Assembly (NCBI GenBank): GCA_030830185.1
Contig: JAURNN010000025.1
Coordinates: 1-38,903 of the forward strand
Direction: 5' to 3'
DNA from: Bacillota bacterium
Lineage (GTDB): Bacteria; Bacillota_I; Bacilli_A; Acholeplasmatales; Acholeplasmataceae
Length of the DNA stretch: 38,903 nucleotides
Shown: positions 16,606 to 24,778 of the stretch, piece by piece
Layout of the letters: each line of letters begins with the position of its first letter
Position numbering within the stretch: position 1 is the stretch's first letter
The notes under the pieces: generated by a model
Database searches by the model: none
What the model was told of the DNA's origin: nothing
What the model saw: only the letters and a program-made list of their open reading frames with translations
Translations under genes and position numbers: made by a program

Positions 16606-17996
16606 TTAACTAGACCTCCTAAAAGTTCTTTTTCTTTTAGTTTTGCGTGTTTCTTTTCGCTTAGTCTTCTGTTTATAATTGTTTGTGTAAGTGAATATAA
16701 GTTACCAAAGATCCAATAAACAGCAAGCGCATTGCTTTGGTATGAAATAAACATCATCATAATGACCATAAAGTAACTCACGTATTTCATGGTTTGTTGA
16801 GATTGTTGTGCTTGTGGGTTAGGATTTACAACTGTTTTTGCATAGTTTGGTTTAGACATCGCAAGTTTTTGAAGTCCAAACATGGTTGCACCTACAATTG
16901 ATGCTAATACAATTGCTGTGATCCCATCGTTTGTATTTGCTAAATCAATTCCAAAGAACATTGTGTTTGAAACTTGTTCTGAATACATACCGCCTGGAAT
17001 TGTAATTCTTCTAACGACACTATACATTGCAATAAAAATTGGCATTTGTAGAAATGGTAATAAACAACCAAACGCATTAATGCCGTATTTTTTGTATACG
17101 CCCATCATTTCCATTTGCATTTGTTGTTGTGATTGTGGATCTTTTCTTGTTGCGTACTTACCTTGGACGCGTTGCATTTCAGGTTGTGCAAGATTCATTT
17201 TTAAGCTCAAATCATTACTTTTCGCATAAATAGGCCATGCAAGTGTTCTTACAATCAATGTTGTAAATAAAATCCCAAGTGCAAATGAGTTTCCAAATAG
17301 CCCCCCAAATAATTGGGTTAGGAATGCAACTGGAATTACTAAAATCCAATCAAAGAACCCAGCATCATCAGAGTGAATAGGTGCTTCTCCGCCTGTAACA
17401 TAGACTTCAAAGTTTGCTGAATTTCCTTCATAGGTAAACGTAACATCAAAACTATCGTTTGCAAAAAAACCATCTTCTTGAAGAGGAATAAACCCGTTGT
17501 TTGAGAATTTATCTATATGCTCTTCAGCATTTAAAATCTCAACTGTTCCGTTAGCACGAACAACATATACATCTAATCCTTCTAAGTTTTCTATTCCACC
17601 AATGTTTGTTCTAACATTTGCCTCATTAAAAATAAAATTGATTAAAACAATGGTTGTGTCGTTAGAATTGACGTTGCTAGGGATAACATAAATATCAAAA
17701 TCATAAAGTACATCATTATATGAAACGCGGTATGTTAAAACTCCGTTATCTCCAACGGGTTCGTTGATTCCTTGGTTTTCTAATGGGACGACTTCAACTT
17801 CACCCGATTGTTTGATGTTTAAAAACGAGACACCCTCTTCACCTTTAAAGACATATCCGTTTGCGAATTCAGCCTCTGTGTAGACCATATTTAAAGGTGC
17901 GTTTACAACTGTTTTAATCGTCTCATCTTCTTGGGTACAACCCGATAAGATGACAAGTGCTAAAATAACACTAAATAGCAATACTATTTTTTTCAT
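16602..17996 (-). CDS. yidC: YidC/OxaA membrane insertase, lipoprotein with an enlarged extracellular domain
   Basis: The protein has 464 residues from the ATG at 17996, chosen because GGAG lies 7 bases upstream and the reading from 18059 has no ribosome site. The signal peptide ends in the lipobox VILSGC (Cys20). About 185 beta-rich residues follow, then the conserved five-span insertase core from about 210 (FFDWILVIPVAFLTQLFGG, then TTLIVRTLAWPIYAKS with the conserved Arg in the groove, then GCLLPFLQMPIFIAMYSVVRR). Gram-positive YidC is usually about 260-310 residues, so the extracellular part is unusual. It inserts membrane proteins together with or without Sec. Overlaps rnpA by 26 bases and jag by 4. 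Stop is TGA. Confidence 0.93.
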   Translation of the reverse strand: MKKIVLLFSVILALVILSGCTQEDETIKTVVNAPLNMVYTEAEFANGYVFKGEEGVSFLNIKQSGEVEVVPLENQGINEPVGDNGVLTYRVSYNDVLYDFDIYVIPSNVNSNDTTIVLINFIFNEANVRTNIGGIENLEGLDVYVVRANGTVEILNAEEHIDKFSNNGFIPLQEDGFFANDSFDVTFTYEGNSANFEVYVTGGEAPIHSDDAGFFDWILVIPVAFLTQLFGGLFGNSFALGILFTTLIVRTLAWPIYAKSNDLSLKMNLAQPEMQRVQGKYATRKDPQSQQQMQMEMMGVYKKYGINAFGCLLPFLQMPIFIAMYSVVRRITIPGGMYSEQVSNTMFFGIDLANTNDGITAIVLASIVGATMFGLQKLAMSKPNYAKTVVNPNPQAQQSQQTMKYVSYFMVIMMMFISYQSNALAVYWIFGNLYSLTQTIINRRLSEKKHAKLKEKELLGGLVK

Positions 17997-18336
17997 TATT
18001 TTTCTCCGTGAGTGTTGCTTGATCGGTAAGTTGCAACACATTTTTTTGGACTTCTTCAAAACTTAACTGATTTGATTTTGGGTAAATAACAACAACAAAT
18101 TGGACATGGTTTGAAATTTGTTGTATTGAAGAAACAATCATTCGAATTTGTCTTTTTCTAATGTTTCTGGCAACGGCATTGCCGTACTTTCTTCCTATAG
18201 ATAATGCAAACCTAAAGTGTAGTTGATCCAAGTTTTTTATGAAGTGGATACCAAAAAATTGGTTTTTAACGCTTTTTTTATTTGCAAAAACAAAATCAAT
18301 TTCTTTCTTTGTTTTTAGTCGGTATCTTTTTTTCAT
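17971..18336 (-). CDS. rnpA: Ribonuclease P protein component
   Basis: A 121-residue basic protein that assists RNase P RNA in trimming 5' ends of tRNA precursors. The RNR signature NAVARNIRKRQIR is present (about 53-65), along with the N-terminal RLKTKKEIDFVF. Length is normal for the family (110-125). It is the second gene after rpmH and overlaps yidC by 26 bases. No Shine-Dalgarno sequence precedes the ATG. The preceding bases are a T-run and an A-rich stretch, and an in-frame TAA 9 bases upstream excludes an earlier start. A terminator-like hairpin (18346-18386) sits just before it. Confidence 0.94.
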   Translation of the reverse strand: MKKRYRLKTKKEIDFVFANKKSVKNQFFGIHFIKNLDQLHFRFALSIGRKYGNAVARNIRKRQIRMIVSSIQQISNHVQFVVVIYPKSNQLSFEEVQKNVLQLTDQATLTEKNNEKNSIAI

Positions 18337-18345
18337 ATTTTTTTA

Positions 18346-18386
18346 TAAAAAAAGGACGTCTCTTTGAAATTTATTCGAGTAGTCCT
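18346..18386 (-). terminator. Attenuator/terminator hairpin between rpmH and rnpA
   Basis: Minus strand AGGAC..CTC, a 14-base loop, then GAG..GTCCT: an 8-bp stem split by a 2x2 internal loop, followed by TTTTTTT. It lies about 10 bases upstream of the rnpA ATG. Confidence 0.65.
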
Positions 18387-18405
18387 AGTTATTTATAAAT
18401 TACAA

Positions 18406-18540
18406 TTAAACGGTGAGCTGCGCTCTACCTTTTGCGCGACGTCTTGCAAGTACGCGGCGTCCACCAACAGTTGCCATTCTTGCTCTAAAGCCGTGTGTCT
18501 TTTGACGTTTACGTTTATTTGGTTGATATGTTCTTTTCAT
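18406..18540 (-). CDS. rpmH: 50S ribosomal protein L34
   Basis: A 44-residue, highly basic protein beginning MKRTYQPNKRKRQKTHGF, then RARMATVGGRRVLARRRAKG and ending QLTV. This is the textbook L34 sequence at its usual length and place, next to the origin. AAAGGTGG lies 8 bases before the ATG. It is first in the rpmH-rnpA-yidC-jag operon and driven by a perfect-consensus promoter. Confidence 0.98.
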   Translation of the reverse strand: MKRTYQPNKRKRQKTHGFRARMATVGGRRVLARRRAKGRAQLTV

Positions 18541-18577
18541 GTATCTTACCACCTTTCATAGGAAACCATGCTTTGTT

Positions 18578-18606
18578 ATTATATATAAAGGTTTTATCTT
18601 TGTCAA
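18578..18606 (-). promoter_or_regulatory. Perfect-consensus promoter of rpmH
   Basis: Minus strand TTGACA (18601-18606), exactly 17 bases, then TATAAT (18578-18583). A full match to the housekeeping sigma consensus, about 38 bases before the rpmH ATG. Confidence 0.92.
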
Positions 18607-18693
18607 CAAGAATCCATTACAAAGTTAGAGGCTGGGCTCTAATGTGGACAACTCTTTGTTATAGTTATAGACATTGTGGACAACTGGATAACC

Positions 18694-18728
18694 CTTAAAG
18701 TGTCTTTATAAAGACTTAAAGTGTCTTT
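18694..18728. repeat. 14-base direct repeat with central palindrome in oriC
   Basis: CTTAAAGTGTCTTT occurs at 18694-18707 and 18715-18728, 21 bases apart, which is two helical turns. The join forms the perfect palindrome GTCTTTATAAAGAC at 18702-18715. Confidence 0.75.
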
Positions 18729-18730
18729 TT

Positions 18731-18792
18731 TTATCCACAATTTTTGTTGTTTCTTTCGTGCTTATAAAAAGTTATCCACAATTTTTGTTGTT
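18731..18792. repeat. Two identical 21-base oriC repeats, each headed by a DnaA box
   Basis: Copies at 18731-18751 and 18772-18792 are identical over 21 bases: TTATCCACA followed by ATTTTTGTTGTT. They are in the same orientation and 41 bases apart. Confidence 0.85.
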
Positions 18793-18820
18793 ATTTATTT
18801 ATTTGTTTTTGTTTTTTTTA

Positions 18821-18829
18821 TGCTAATAT
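18821..18829 (+). promoter_or_regulatory. Extended -10 promoter of dnaA
   Basis: TGCTAATAT, a TGn plus TAATAT extended -10, about 28 bases before the TTG start. No strong -35. It lies right after the DnaA boxes, which would allow self-repression by DnaA. Confidence 0.5.
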
Positions 18830-18857
18830 TTCCTTATGATTTTTAGGAGAGACCCTT

Positions 18858-20213
18858 TTGAACAATTACGACATCTTATGGCAAACAATTTTATCTGATC
18901 TTGAACAAACTTATGATGAAGATACTTTCGGTGAGGTTTTTGAGCCTCTTCAAACAATTCATCAAGTTTTAAATAACGTTATTTATATTCTTGTACCTAA
19001 TGAATTTATTAAAAACCGGATACAACGATTATATTTATCTAAAATTCAAGATCTCGCTCAAATTCATAGTGGTGAAACACTTCGTTTTAAGTTTTTGCTA
19101 GAAAACGAAATAGAGCCCGAGTATGATATTGTATCTCCCGATCTAGATTTAGAAAACAGATACCGTCTAGGTAATTTAAACGGCTCTTTCCGCTTTGATA
19201 ATTTTGTTGTTGGTAAAAGTAACATGTTTGCATTTAGAATGGCGATGAAGGTTGCTGATCAACCGGGCGTTGTTGCAAATCCACTTTATGTATTTGGTGA
19301 TGTGGGATTAGGAAAAACACATTTAACTCAAGCGATAGGAAATTATATTTTAGACAATGATCCGCTCGCAAAAGTTTTATATGTCAAGGCAGATAGTTTT
19401 ATTGAAGATTTTGCAAACTTACTCAAACGACAAAAAATGGATGATTTCCATCTTAAATACCGTGATATCGATGTTCTACTTGTTGATGATATCCAAATTA
19501 TGGGTGGTGCAACAAAAACTCAAATGGAGTTTTTTAAACTTTTTGATATTTTGTATCAACAAAATAAACAAATTGTCATTACAAGTGATAAGCCAGCTTC
19601 AGAATTAAAAAATATGATGTCCCGGCTAACATCGCGATTTGAAGTGGGTTTAAGTGTTGATATCCAAGTTCCAGATTTAGAACACAGAATTGAAATCTTA
19701 AAAAGAAAGTTATCTTCTGAAACATCTCAAGCAGAAGCGATGAACTATGATGTTTTGAACTTTATTGCGTCTTCTTTTGTAACAAACATAAGAGAACTTG
19801 AGGGTGCTTTAAAACGTGTCTTATTTTATGCACTTACAAATAATATTGATATTACTATCGAGCACGCTCAAGAAGCTTTAGAACCTCTATTAAAAACTAG
19901 ACGGAAAAGTAATCAACTCAACGAAAACAACTACGATCGTATTCAAAGTGTTGTTAGTGATTTTTACGGGATTTCAATTGATGACCTTATTGGTAAAAAA
20001 AGACATTCTAAATATGTCATTCCAAGACACATCGCAATGTATTTAATCAAAACACAACACAATATTCCTTATAAGAGCATTGGTTCGTTGTTTGGAGATA
20101 GGGATCATTCAACGGTATTAACAGCGTGTGAGAAAATTGAAAATGAACTCAAACAAGATAAAACACTGAAGCTCGCGGTCGATACAATCATTAAAAAACT
20201 AAATCATGTTTAA
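18858..20213 (+). CDS. dnaA: Replication initiator DnaA
   Basis: This 451-residue AAA+ ATPase binds the TTATCCACA boxes and opens the origin. Domain I is at about 1-80. The AAA+ core has Walker A GDVGLGKTH (about 147-155) and Walker B VLLVDDIQ. C-terminal domain IV has the signature DHSTVLTACEKI. The start is TTG at 18858, supported by AGGAG 8 bases upstream and by the normal N-terminus NNYDILWQT. Length is normal. It is flanked by DnaA-box clusters on both sides. A rare start codon and DnaA boxes over the promoter both point to tight control of its level. Confidence 0.98.
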   Translation: MNNYDILWQTILSDLEQTYDEDTFGEVFEPLQTIHQVLNNVIYILVPNEFIKNRIQRLYLSKIQDLAQIHSGETLRFKFLLENEIEPEYDIVSPDLDLENRYRLGNLNGSFRFDNFVVGKSNMFAFRMAMKVADQPGVVANPLYVFGDVGLGKTHLTQAIGNYILDNDPLAKVLYVKADSFIEDFANLLKRQKMDDFHLKYRDIDVLLVDDIQIMGGATKTQMEFFKLFDILYQQNKQIVITSDKPASELKNMMSRLTSRFEVGLSVDIQVPDLEHRIEILKRKLSSETSQAEAMNYDVLNFIASSFVTNIRELEGALKRVLFYALTNNIDITIEHAQEALEPLLKTRRKSNQLNENNYDRIQSVVSDFYGISIDDLIGKKRHSKYVIPRHIAMYLIKTQHNIPYKSIGSLFGDRDHSTVLTACEKIENELKQDKTLKLAVDTIIKKLNHV

Positions 20214-20347
20214 CCACATTTTAAAGTGGATTATTTGTGGGTTATTTGATATAATAATCTATAGATGAAGCCCATAAAAAAGTTATCCACAAACCCACAT
20301 TTGTAATAATAATTATACTTATAAATATAATAAAAGGACGTGAACGT
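20214..20347. other. dnaA-dnaN intergenic part of the origin
   Basis: A DnaA box TTATCCACA is at 20283-20291. A degenerate box (TAACCCACA on the minus strand) is at 20236-20244. A TATAAT at 20250-20255 is the likely dnaN -10, with a weak -35. The rest is strongly AT-rich. A weak CCAC/GTGG hairpin follows the dnaA stop. It probably forms a bipartite oriC with the region upstream of dnaA. Confidence 0.7.
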
Positions 20348-21478
20348 ATGTTATTTTCAATTGAAAGAGATAGTTTACTAAATCATTTAAATACCATTCA
20401 AAAAGGATTGCCTTTAAAAACACCAATGCCTATTTTATATGCAATTAAATTTGAAGCACTTCAAGATCATATGATACTAACAACGTCTAATTCAGATGTG
20501 GCAATTCAAGTAGTTGTTGATGATCCATCATTAGAAATTAAAACACCAGGTAAAACTGCAATTCCAGGTCGTTATTTAATCGACATTGTTAGAAAAGTAG
20601 TATCTAAAAATATTGAGTTTGCATTGATAGAACAAAACATTATGGTGATCCGTGCAGATAAATCAGAATTTAAACTACGTCTTATGGATGTGGAAGACTA
20701 TCCAGATATCGATTTCATGGATTTAAACGATCCACTGACATTTGATCCCAAAGCATTATCAAACGTCATTAAAGAAACAAATTTTGCAACCTCACAAAAC
20801 GAAAAACGTCCTGTATTAACCGGTGTTGATTTTAAATTTTTAGAGAAAAAATTATTTTGTGTTGCAACAGATTCATACAGACTTGCTCAAAAAGAAATGG
20901 CTTTTGATTTAGAAAGAGATCCTTTTGATTTAGTCATTCCAAATAAAAGCTTAGATGAACTTCAAAAAATATTAGAAACCATCAACTCACCAGTAGAACT
21001 TTATATTAACCCTAATAAAGTACTATTTAAATTTGATAACATTTTATTTCAAACAAGACTTCTAGAAGGTTCTTATCCTGATACAATGAGGATTATTCCA
21101 AAATCTTTCGTTGTAGAAATCCCATTCCATAAGGAACAACTCCTCGCTGCCATCGATCGTGTTTCACTGCTTTCACCTAAAGAAAGAGAAACCAATGTTA
21201 ATATCGTTAAGTTGGCACTTAAAGAAAACCAAGTGGTTGAAATTAGCTCAACAAATGCTGAAATTGGAGACGCTTCAGAAGAAATCATTCCATCTGGAGA
21301 TGTAAAAGGTCCTCAAATAAAACTCGCATTTTCTTCAAAATACTTAAAAGAAGCACTTAAAACGTTTCACTCTGAAGAAGTTACAATTTCATTCTCAGGA
21401 GAAATCAAACCATTCATTATTACCGGTAAAGAAGATCCAACATTATTACATTTAATTTTACCAGTCCGATTAGACTAA
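20348..21478 (+). CDS. dnaN: DNA polymerase III beta sliding clamp
   Basis: This 376-residue ring-forming clamp holds the replicative polymerase on DNA. Three clamp folds are expected. Recognisable stretches are PMPILYAIKFEA, RPVLTGVDFKF, and the C-terminal IKPFIITGKEDPTLLHLILPVRL that ends nearly all DnaN proteins. AAAGGA precedes the ATG. It is a single-gene unit closed by a terminator. Confidence 0.97.
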   Translation: MLFSIERDSLLNHLNTIQKGLPLKTPMPILYAIKFEALQDHMILTTSNSDVAIQVVVDDPSLEIKTPGKTAIPGRYLIDIVRKVVSKNIEFALIEQNIMVIRADKSEFKLRLMDVEDYPDIDFMDLNDPLTFDPKALSNVIKETNFATSQNEKRPVLTGVDFKFLEKKLFCVATDSYRLAQKEMAFDLERDPFDLVIPNKSLDELQKILETINSPVELYINPNKVLFKFDNILFQTRLLEGSYPDTMRIIPKSFVVEIPFHKEQLLAAIDRVSLLSPKERETNVNIVKLALKENQVVEISSTNAEIGDASEEIIPSGDVKGPQIKLAFSSKYLKEALKTFHSEEVTISFSGEIKPFIITGKEDPTLLHLILPVRLD

Positions 21479-21496
21479 AAAAACTTAAGATACAAC

Positions 21497-21532
21497 AAAA
21501 AAGCCGAAATTTTATCAAATACGGCTTTTTTT
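21497..21532 (+). terminator. Terminator of dnaN
   Basis: AAAAAAGCCG pairs with CGGCTTTTTT (21497-21506 and 21522-21531), followed by more T. It lies 19 bases after the stop. Confidence 0.85.
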
Positions 21533-21598
21533 ATTATTTTGATGACAACCCCTACTTATACTTAAAAAACGAAAAATGAACCATTTTTAAAAGTTTTA

Positions 21599-21607
21599 TG
21601 GTATAAT
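21599..21607 (+). promoter_or_regulatory. Extended -10 promoter of the yaaA-recF-gyrBA-galE operon
   Basis: TGGTATAAT, a TGn plus a perfect TATAAT. The expected start of transcription, about 7 bases later, coincides with the A of the yaaA ATG (21614). No ribosome site lies between them. Confidence 0.7.
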
Positions 21608-21613
21608 TACACT

Positions 21614-21835
21614 ATGAAACAATATGAAACCTTCATACTAAAAAAAGAATATATTACACTTGGTCAACTCGTGAAAGCGTGTGGTTTTATTGCTTCAGGT
21701 GGGGACGCAAAATCGTATTTGGTGGAGCACCCAGTAAAAGTAAATGACATCCTTAAATCAACGAGAAAAACCAAAGTAGTTGATGGTGATGTTGTTGAGA
21801 TAGAAAATAGCATTTATAAAGTTATCCATGATTAA
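21614..21835 (+). CDS. yaaA: S4-domain RNA-binding protein YaaA
   Basis: This 73-residue protein consists of one S4 domain (ITLGQLVKACGFIASGGDAKSYL, then VKVNDILKSTRKTKVVDGDVVEI). It is conserved between dnaN and recF throughout Firmicutes. It probably binds structured RNA, possibly ribosomal, but its role is not settled. The ATG is only 6 bases after the TATAAT, so the mRNA is probably leaderless. Overlaps recF by 8 bases. Confidence 0.93.
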   Translation: MKQYETFILKKEYITLGQLVKACGFIASGGDAKSYLVEHPVKVNDILKSTRKTKVVDGDVVEIENSIYKVIHD

Positions 21836-22859
21836 AACGTTAACCTTAACAAACACAAGGTGTTTCCACCAAAAAAAGCTTATTTTCGAACATCCTCAAA
21901 CCTACATGTTTGGTGATAATGGTGTTGGAAAAACAGCCATTTTAGAAGCCATTCACATGATTGCAACAACGAAATCACACCGAACCAACCAAGATAAAGA
22001 AATCATCCAAGAAGGAAAACCGTTTTCTAAGATTACACTAGAAACAAACCAAAACACATTTGAGATGGTCATTACAGATAAAGGAAAAAGAGTTTGGTTC
22101 AATGGTGTTGAAAAAAGAAAACTATCGCAGTTTATTGGCCACTTAAACATCGTTTTGTTTGCTCCTGAAGACATTGAACTCATTAAGGGATCACCAACCT
22201 ATCGTAGACAGTTTTTAGATATTGCAATGACTCAAATAGATCCAAGCTATTTAGATATCCTCACAAAATACAAAAAAATACTAAAACAAAGAAATGCGCT
22301 ATTAAAAAAAATTGATGTCACGGGGGATTTCACATTTCTTGATATCTTATCAGAGCAACTTTTAATAGAAGCAAAGACGATGATTGAAAAAAGAACACAG
22401 CTCATAGATATTCTTAATGAGGTAATTCAACCAATTACAAAACAGTTTCAGCTTCCGCTTGTAAAAATAGAATATAACGATGATGTCAATTTAGACCAAT
22501 TAAAACTACATTTATTAACAAAGCAAAAGATTGATATTATCCAACAAGCCACATCAAGGGGCCCACACAAAGACGATTTCACTGTTTACTATGAACAAAA
22601 AAACGCAAGTCAATATGCCTCTCAAGGACAACAAAGGTTACTGGCACTATCACTTAAGCTTGCACTCTTCCAACACTTAAAAAAAGAAAGCAATAAAGAA
22701 TTAATCTTACTTTTAGACGATGTTTTAAGTGAATTAGACGAAACCCATCAACAACAACTTTTAACATACGAATTTCAAAACTACCCACTCATCATGAATA
22801 GCACCCACGATCACGTGAAACACAACATGCACAACATGCATCTTAAAAAGGAGTCATAA
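21828..22859 (+). CDS. recF: DNA repair/gap recombination protein RecF
   Basis: This 343-residue SMC-like ATPase loads RecA at single-strand gaps with RecO and RecR. Walker A is in MFGDNGVGKTAILEAIHMI, the ABC signature in YASQGQQRLLALSLKLA, and Walker B in LILLLDDVLSELD. Length is slightly short of the usual 360-370. The start overlaps yaaA by 8 bases, and gyrB follows after 3 bases, so the whole group is one operon. Confidence 0.96.
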   Translation: MIKTLTLTNTRCFHQKKLIFEHPQTYMFGDNGVGKTAILEAIHMIATTKSHRTNQDKEIIQEGKPFSKITLETNQNTFEMVITDKGKRVWFNGVEKRKLSQFIGHLNIVLFAPEDIELIKGSPTYRRQFLDIAMTQIDPSYLDILTKYKKILKQRNALLKKIDVTGDFTFLDILSEQLLIEAKTMIEKRTQLIDILNEVIQPITKQFQLPLVKIEYNDDVNLDQLKLHLLTKQKIDIIQQATSRGPHKDDFTVYYEQKNASQYASQGQQRLLALSLKLALFQHLKKESNKELILLLDDVLSELDETHQQQLLTYEFQNYPLIMNSTHDHVKHNMHNMHLKKES

Positions 22860-22862
22860 ACC

Positions 22863-24764
22863 ATGGCACAGAATAATTATAACGCTTCCAATATACAAAT
22901 CTTAGAAGGTCTAGAGGCGGTTCGAAAAAGACCGGGGATGTATATTGGTTCTACCGGAATCAAAGGATTACATCATCTCGTTTGGGAAATCGTTGATAAC
23001 TCAATTGACGAAGCACTTGCAGGATATGCAACTCACATCGAACTTACGATTTTAAAAGACAACTACATAAAAGTTGTTGATGATGGAAGAGGGATTCCTG
23101 TAGATACTCACCCTAAAACAGGAAGACCAGCTGTTGAAACCATTCTAACCACACTTCATGCGGGTGGTAAATTTGATGGCGCATCTTATAAAGTATCTGG
23201 TGGACTCCACGGCGTGGGTGCATCTGTAGTGAACGCTTTGTCGTCATTTTTTGATGTAGAAATTCATAGAGACGGTAAAAAATACCGCCAAACCTATGCG
23301 TATGGCGCACCAATTACAGAACTTACCGAAGAAGGAAACAGTGATTCACATGGATCAACGGTTACCTTTTTAGCAGACAAAGACGTTTTTACAGAATCCC
23401 AAGTTTATGATTTTGAAACACTTCGTGCACGTGTTCAACAGCTTGCTTTTCTTAACAAAGGCATTAAACTTACAATTACTGACGAAAGAGCAGCAACACC
23501 GGTCGAATTTGTATATCAATACGAAGGTGGACTTGTTGAATATGTAAACTTTTTAGTAGGAAATAGAACAAAGCTCACTAAAGAAGTGATGTATGTTGAA
23601 AAAGAAATGGATGGCATTACATATGAAATGGCACTTCAATACTTTGATTCCTATTCAACCAACTTATTTAGTTTTGCCAATAACATCCCAACACATGAAG
23701 GTGGAATGCACGAAGACGGATTTAAACTTGCATTAACACGTATTATTAACAGTTATGGAAAAACCAATAATATCTTTAAAAAAGATGACTCTCTGATCGG
23801 TGAAGATGTAAGAGAAGGGTTAACAGCAATCATCTCAATCAAACACCCAGACCCTCAATTTGAAGGTCAAACAAAAACAAAACTTGGAAATCCAGAAGTT
23901 CGCCAAATGACCTCACAACTTGCGGGAGAATTTTTAGAAAGATATTTTGCTGAAAACCCACAAGACGCAAAAGTAATTGTGGAAAAAAGCCTTAATGCGA
24001 TGTATGCACGTATTGCAGCACGCAAAGCAAGAGACGCGACGAGAAGAAAATCACCACTTGACGCATTAGGATTTGCCTCTAAACTTGCCGATTGCCGTGC
24101 AAAAGATCCAGCCGTATCTGAACTATATATTGTAGAGGGTGACTCTGCGGGTGGTTCAGCGAAACAAGGTAGAGAATCAGAATATCAAGCGATTTTACCA
24201 CTTAGAGGTAAAGTATTAAATGTTGAAAAAGCAAGACTTGATAAGATTTATGCAAACAAAGAAATATTGTCTTTAATTCAAGCGTTAGGAACTGGAATTG
24301 GAGAAGAATTTAATCCGGAAAGTATTCGTTATCATAAAGTTGTGATCATGACCGATGCGGATATTGACGGTGCACATATTCGCACCCTCTTGCTTACGTT
24401 CTTCTTTAGGTACATGAGACCACTCATTGAAAAAGGCTACATATACATGGCGCAACCCCCTCTATATAAGGTTCAACAAGGAAAAAATATTCAATATTTA
24501 TATGATGATGAAGCACTTGAAAACACTCTTAAAGAAATGGGTGGAAGACCAAGTATCCAAAGGTATAAAGGTCTTGGAGAGATGAACCCAGATCAACTTT
24601 GGGAAACAACAATGGACCCGGACACAAGAACCTTACTGCAAATCACATTAAGTGATGCGATGGATGCAGATCAAGTCTTTAGCATGCTGATGGGTGAAGA
24701 AGTTGAACCACGCAAAGAATTCATACAACAAAACGCAATTTATGCAAGCAACATCGACGTATAG
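22863..24764 (+). CDS. gyrB: DNA gyrase subunit B
   Basis: This 633-residue ATPase subunit of gyrase introduces negative supercoils. The GHKL ATP site is visible (EIVDNSIDEALAG, VVDDGRGIPV, GLHGVGASVVNAL). The Toprim domain has EGDSAGGSAKQGR, PLRGKVLNVEKAR and MTDADIDGAHIRTLLLTF. The C-terminal IQRYKGLGEMNPDQLWETTMDP is also typical. AAGGAG precedes the ATG. Length is normal for the Gram-positive type. Confidence 0.98.
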   Translation: MAQNNYNASNIQILEGLEAVRKRPGMYIGSTGIKGLHHLVWEIVDNSIDEALAGYATHIELTILKDNYIKVVDDGRGIPVDTHPKTGRPAVETILTTLHAGGKFDGASYKVSGGLHGVGASVVNALSSFFDVEIHRDGKKYRQTYAYGAPITELTEEGNSDSHGSTVTFLADKDVFTESQVYDFETLRARVQQLAFLNKGIKLTITDERAATPVEFVYQYEGGLVEYVNFLVGNRTKLTKEVMYVEKEMDGITYEMALQYFDSYSTNLFSFANNIPTHEGGMHEDGFKLALTRIINSYGKTNNIFKKDDSLIGEDVREGLTAIISIKHPDPQFEGQTKTKLGNPEVRQMTSQLAGEFLERYFAENPQDAKVIVEKSLNAMYARIAARKARDATRRKSPLDALGFASKLADCRAKDPAVSELYIVEGDSAGGSAKQGRESEYQAILPLRGKVLNVEKARLDKIYANKEILSLIQALGTGIGEEFNPESIRYHKVVIMTDADIDGAHIRTLLLTFFFRYMRPLIEKGYIYMAQPPLYKVQQGKNIQYLYDDEALENTLKEMGGRPSIQRYKGLGEMNPDQLWETTMDPDTRTLLQITLSDAMDADQVFSMLMGEEVEPRKEFIQQNAIYASNIDV

Positions 24765-24778
24765 AAAGGACAACAATC

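Larger units (their letters stand above)
18541..18857. other. oriC: Origin of replication, dnaA upstream part
   Basis: This 317-base gene-free stretch lies between divergent rpmH and dnaA. It contains DnaA boxes TTATCCACA at 18731-18739 and 18772-18780 on the plus strand, near-boxes TTGTCCACA on the minus strand at 18643-18651 and 18675-18683, and a weaker TTATCCAGT on the minus strand at 18683-18691. A T-rich stretch (about 18784-18830) before dnaA is the likely unwinding element. The rpmH promoter sits at its left end. Confidence 0.88.

Noticed and set aside
16602..18059. yidC starting at 18059.
   Set aside because: The extra residues overlap rnpA and destroy the signal peptide position. 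The ATG at 17996 has GGAG and yields the lipobox at Cys20.
20215..20232. Terminator after dnaA.
   Set aside because: The CCAC/GTGG hairpin has a mismatch and no real T-run. Support is too weak.
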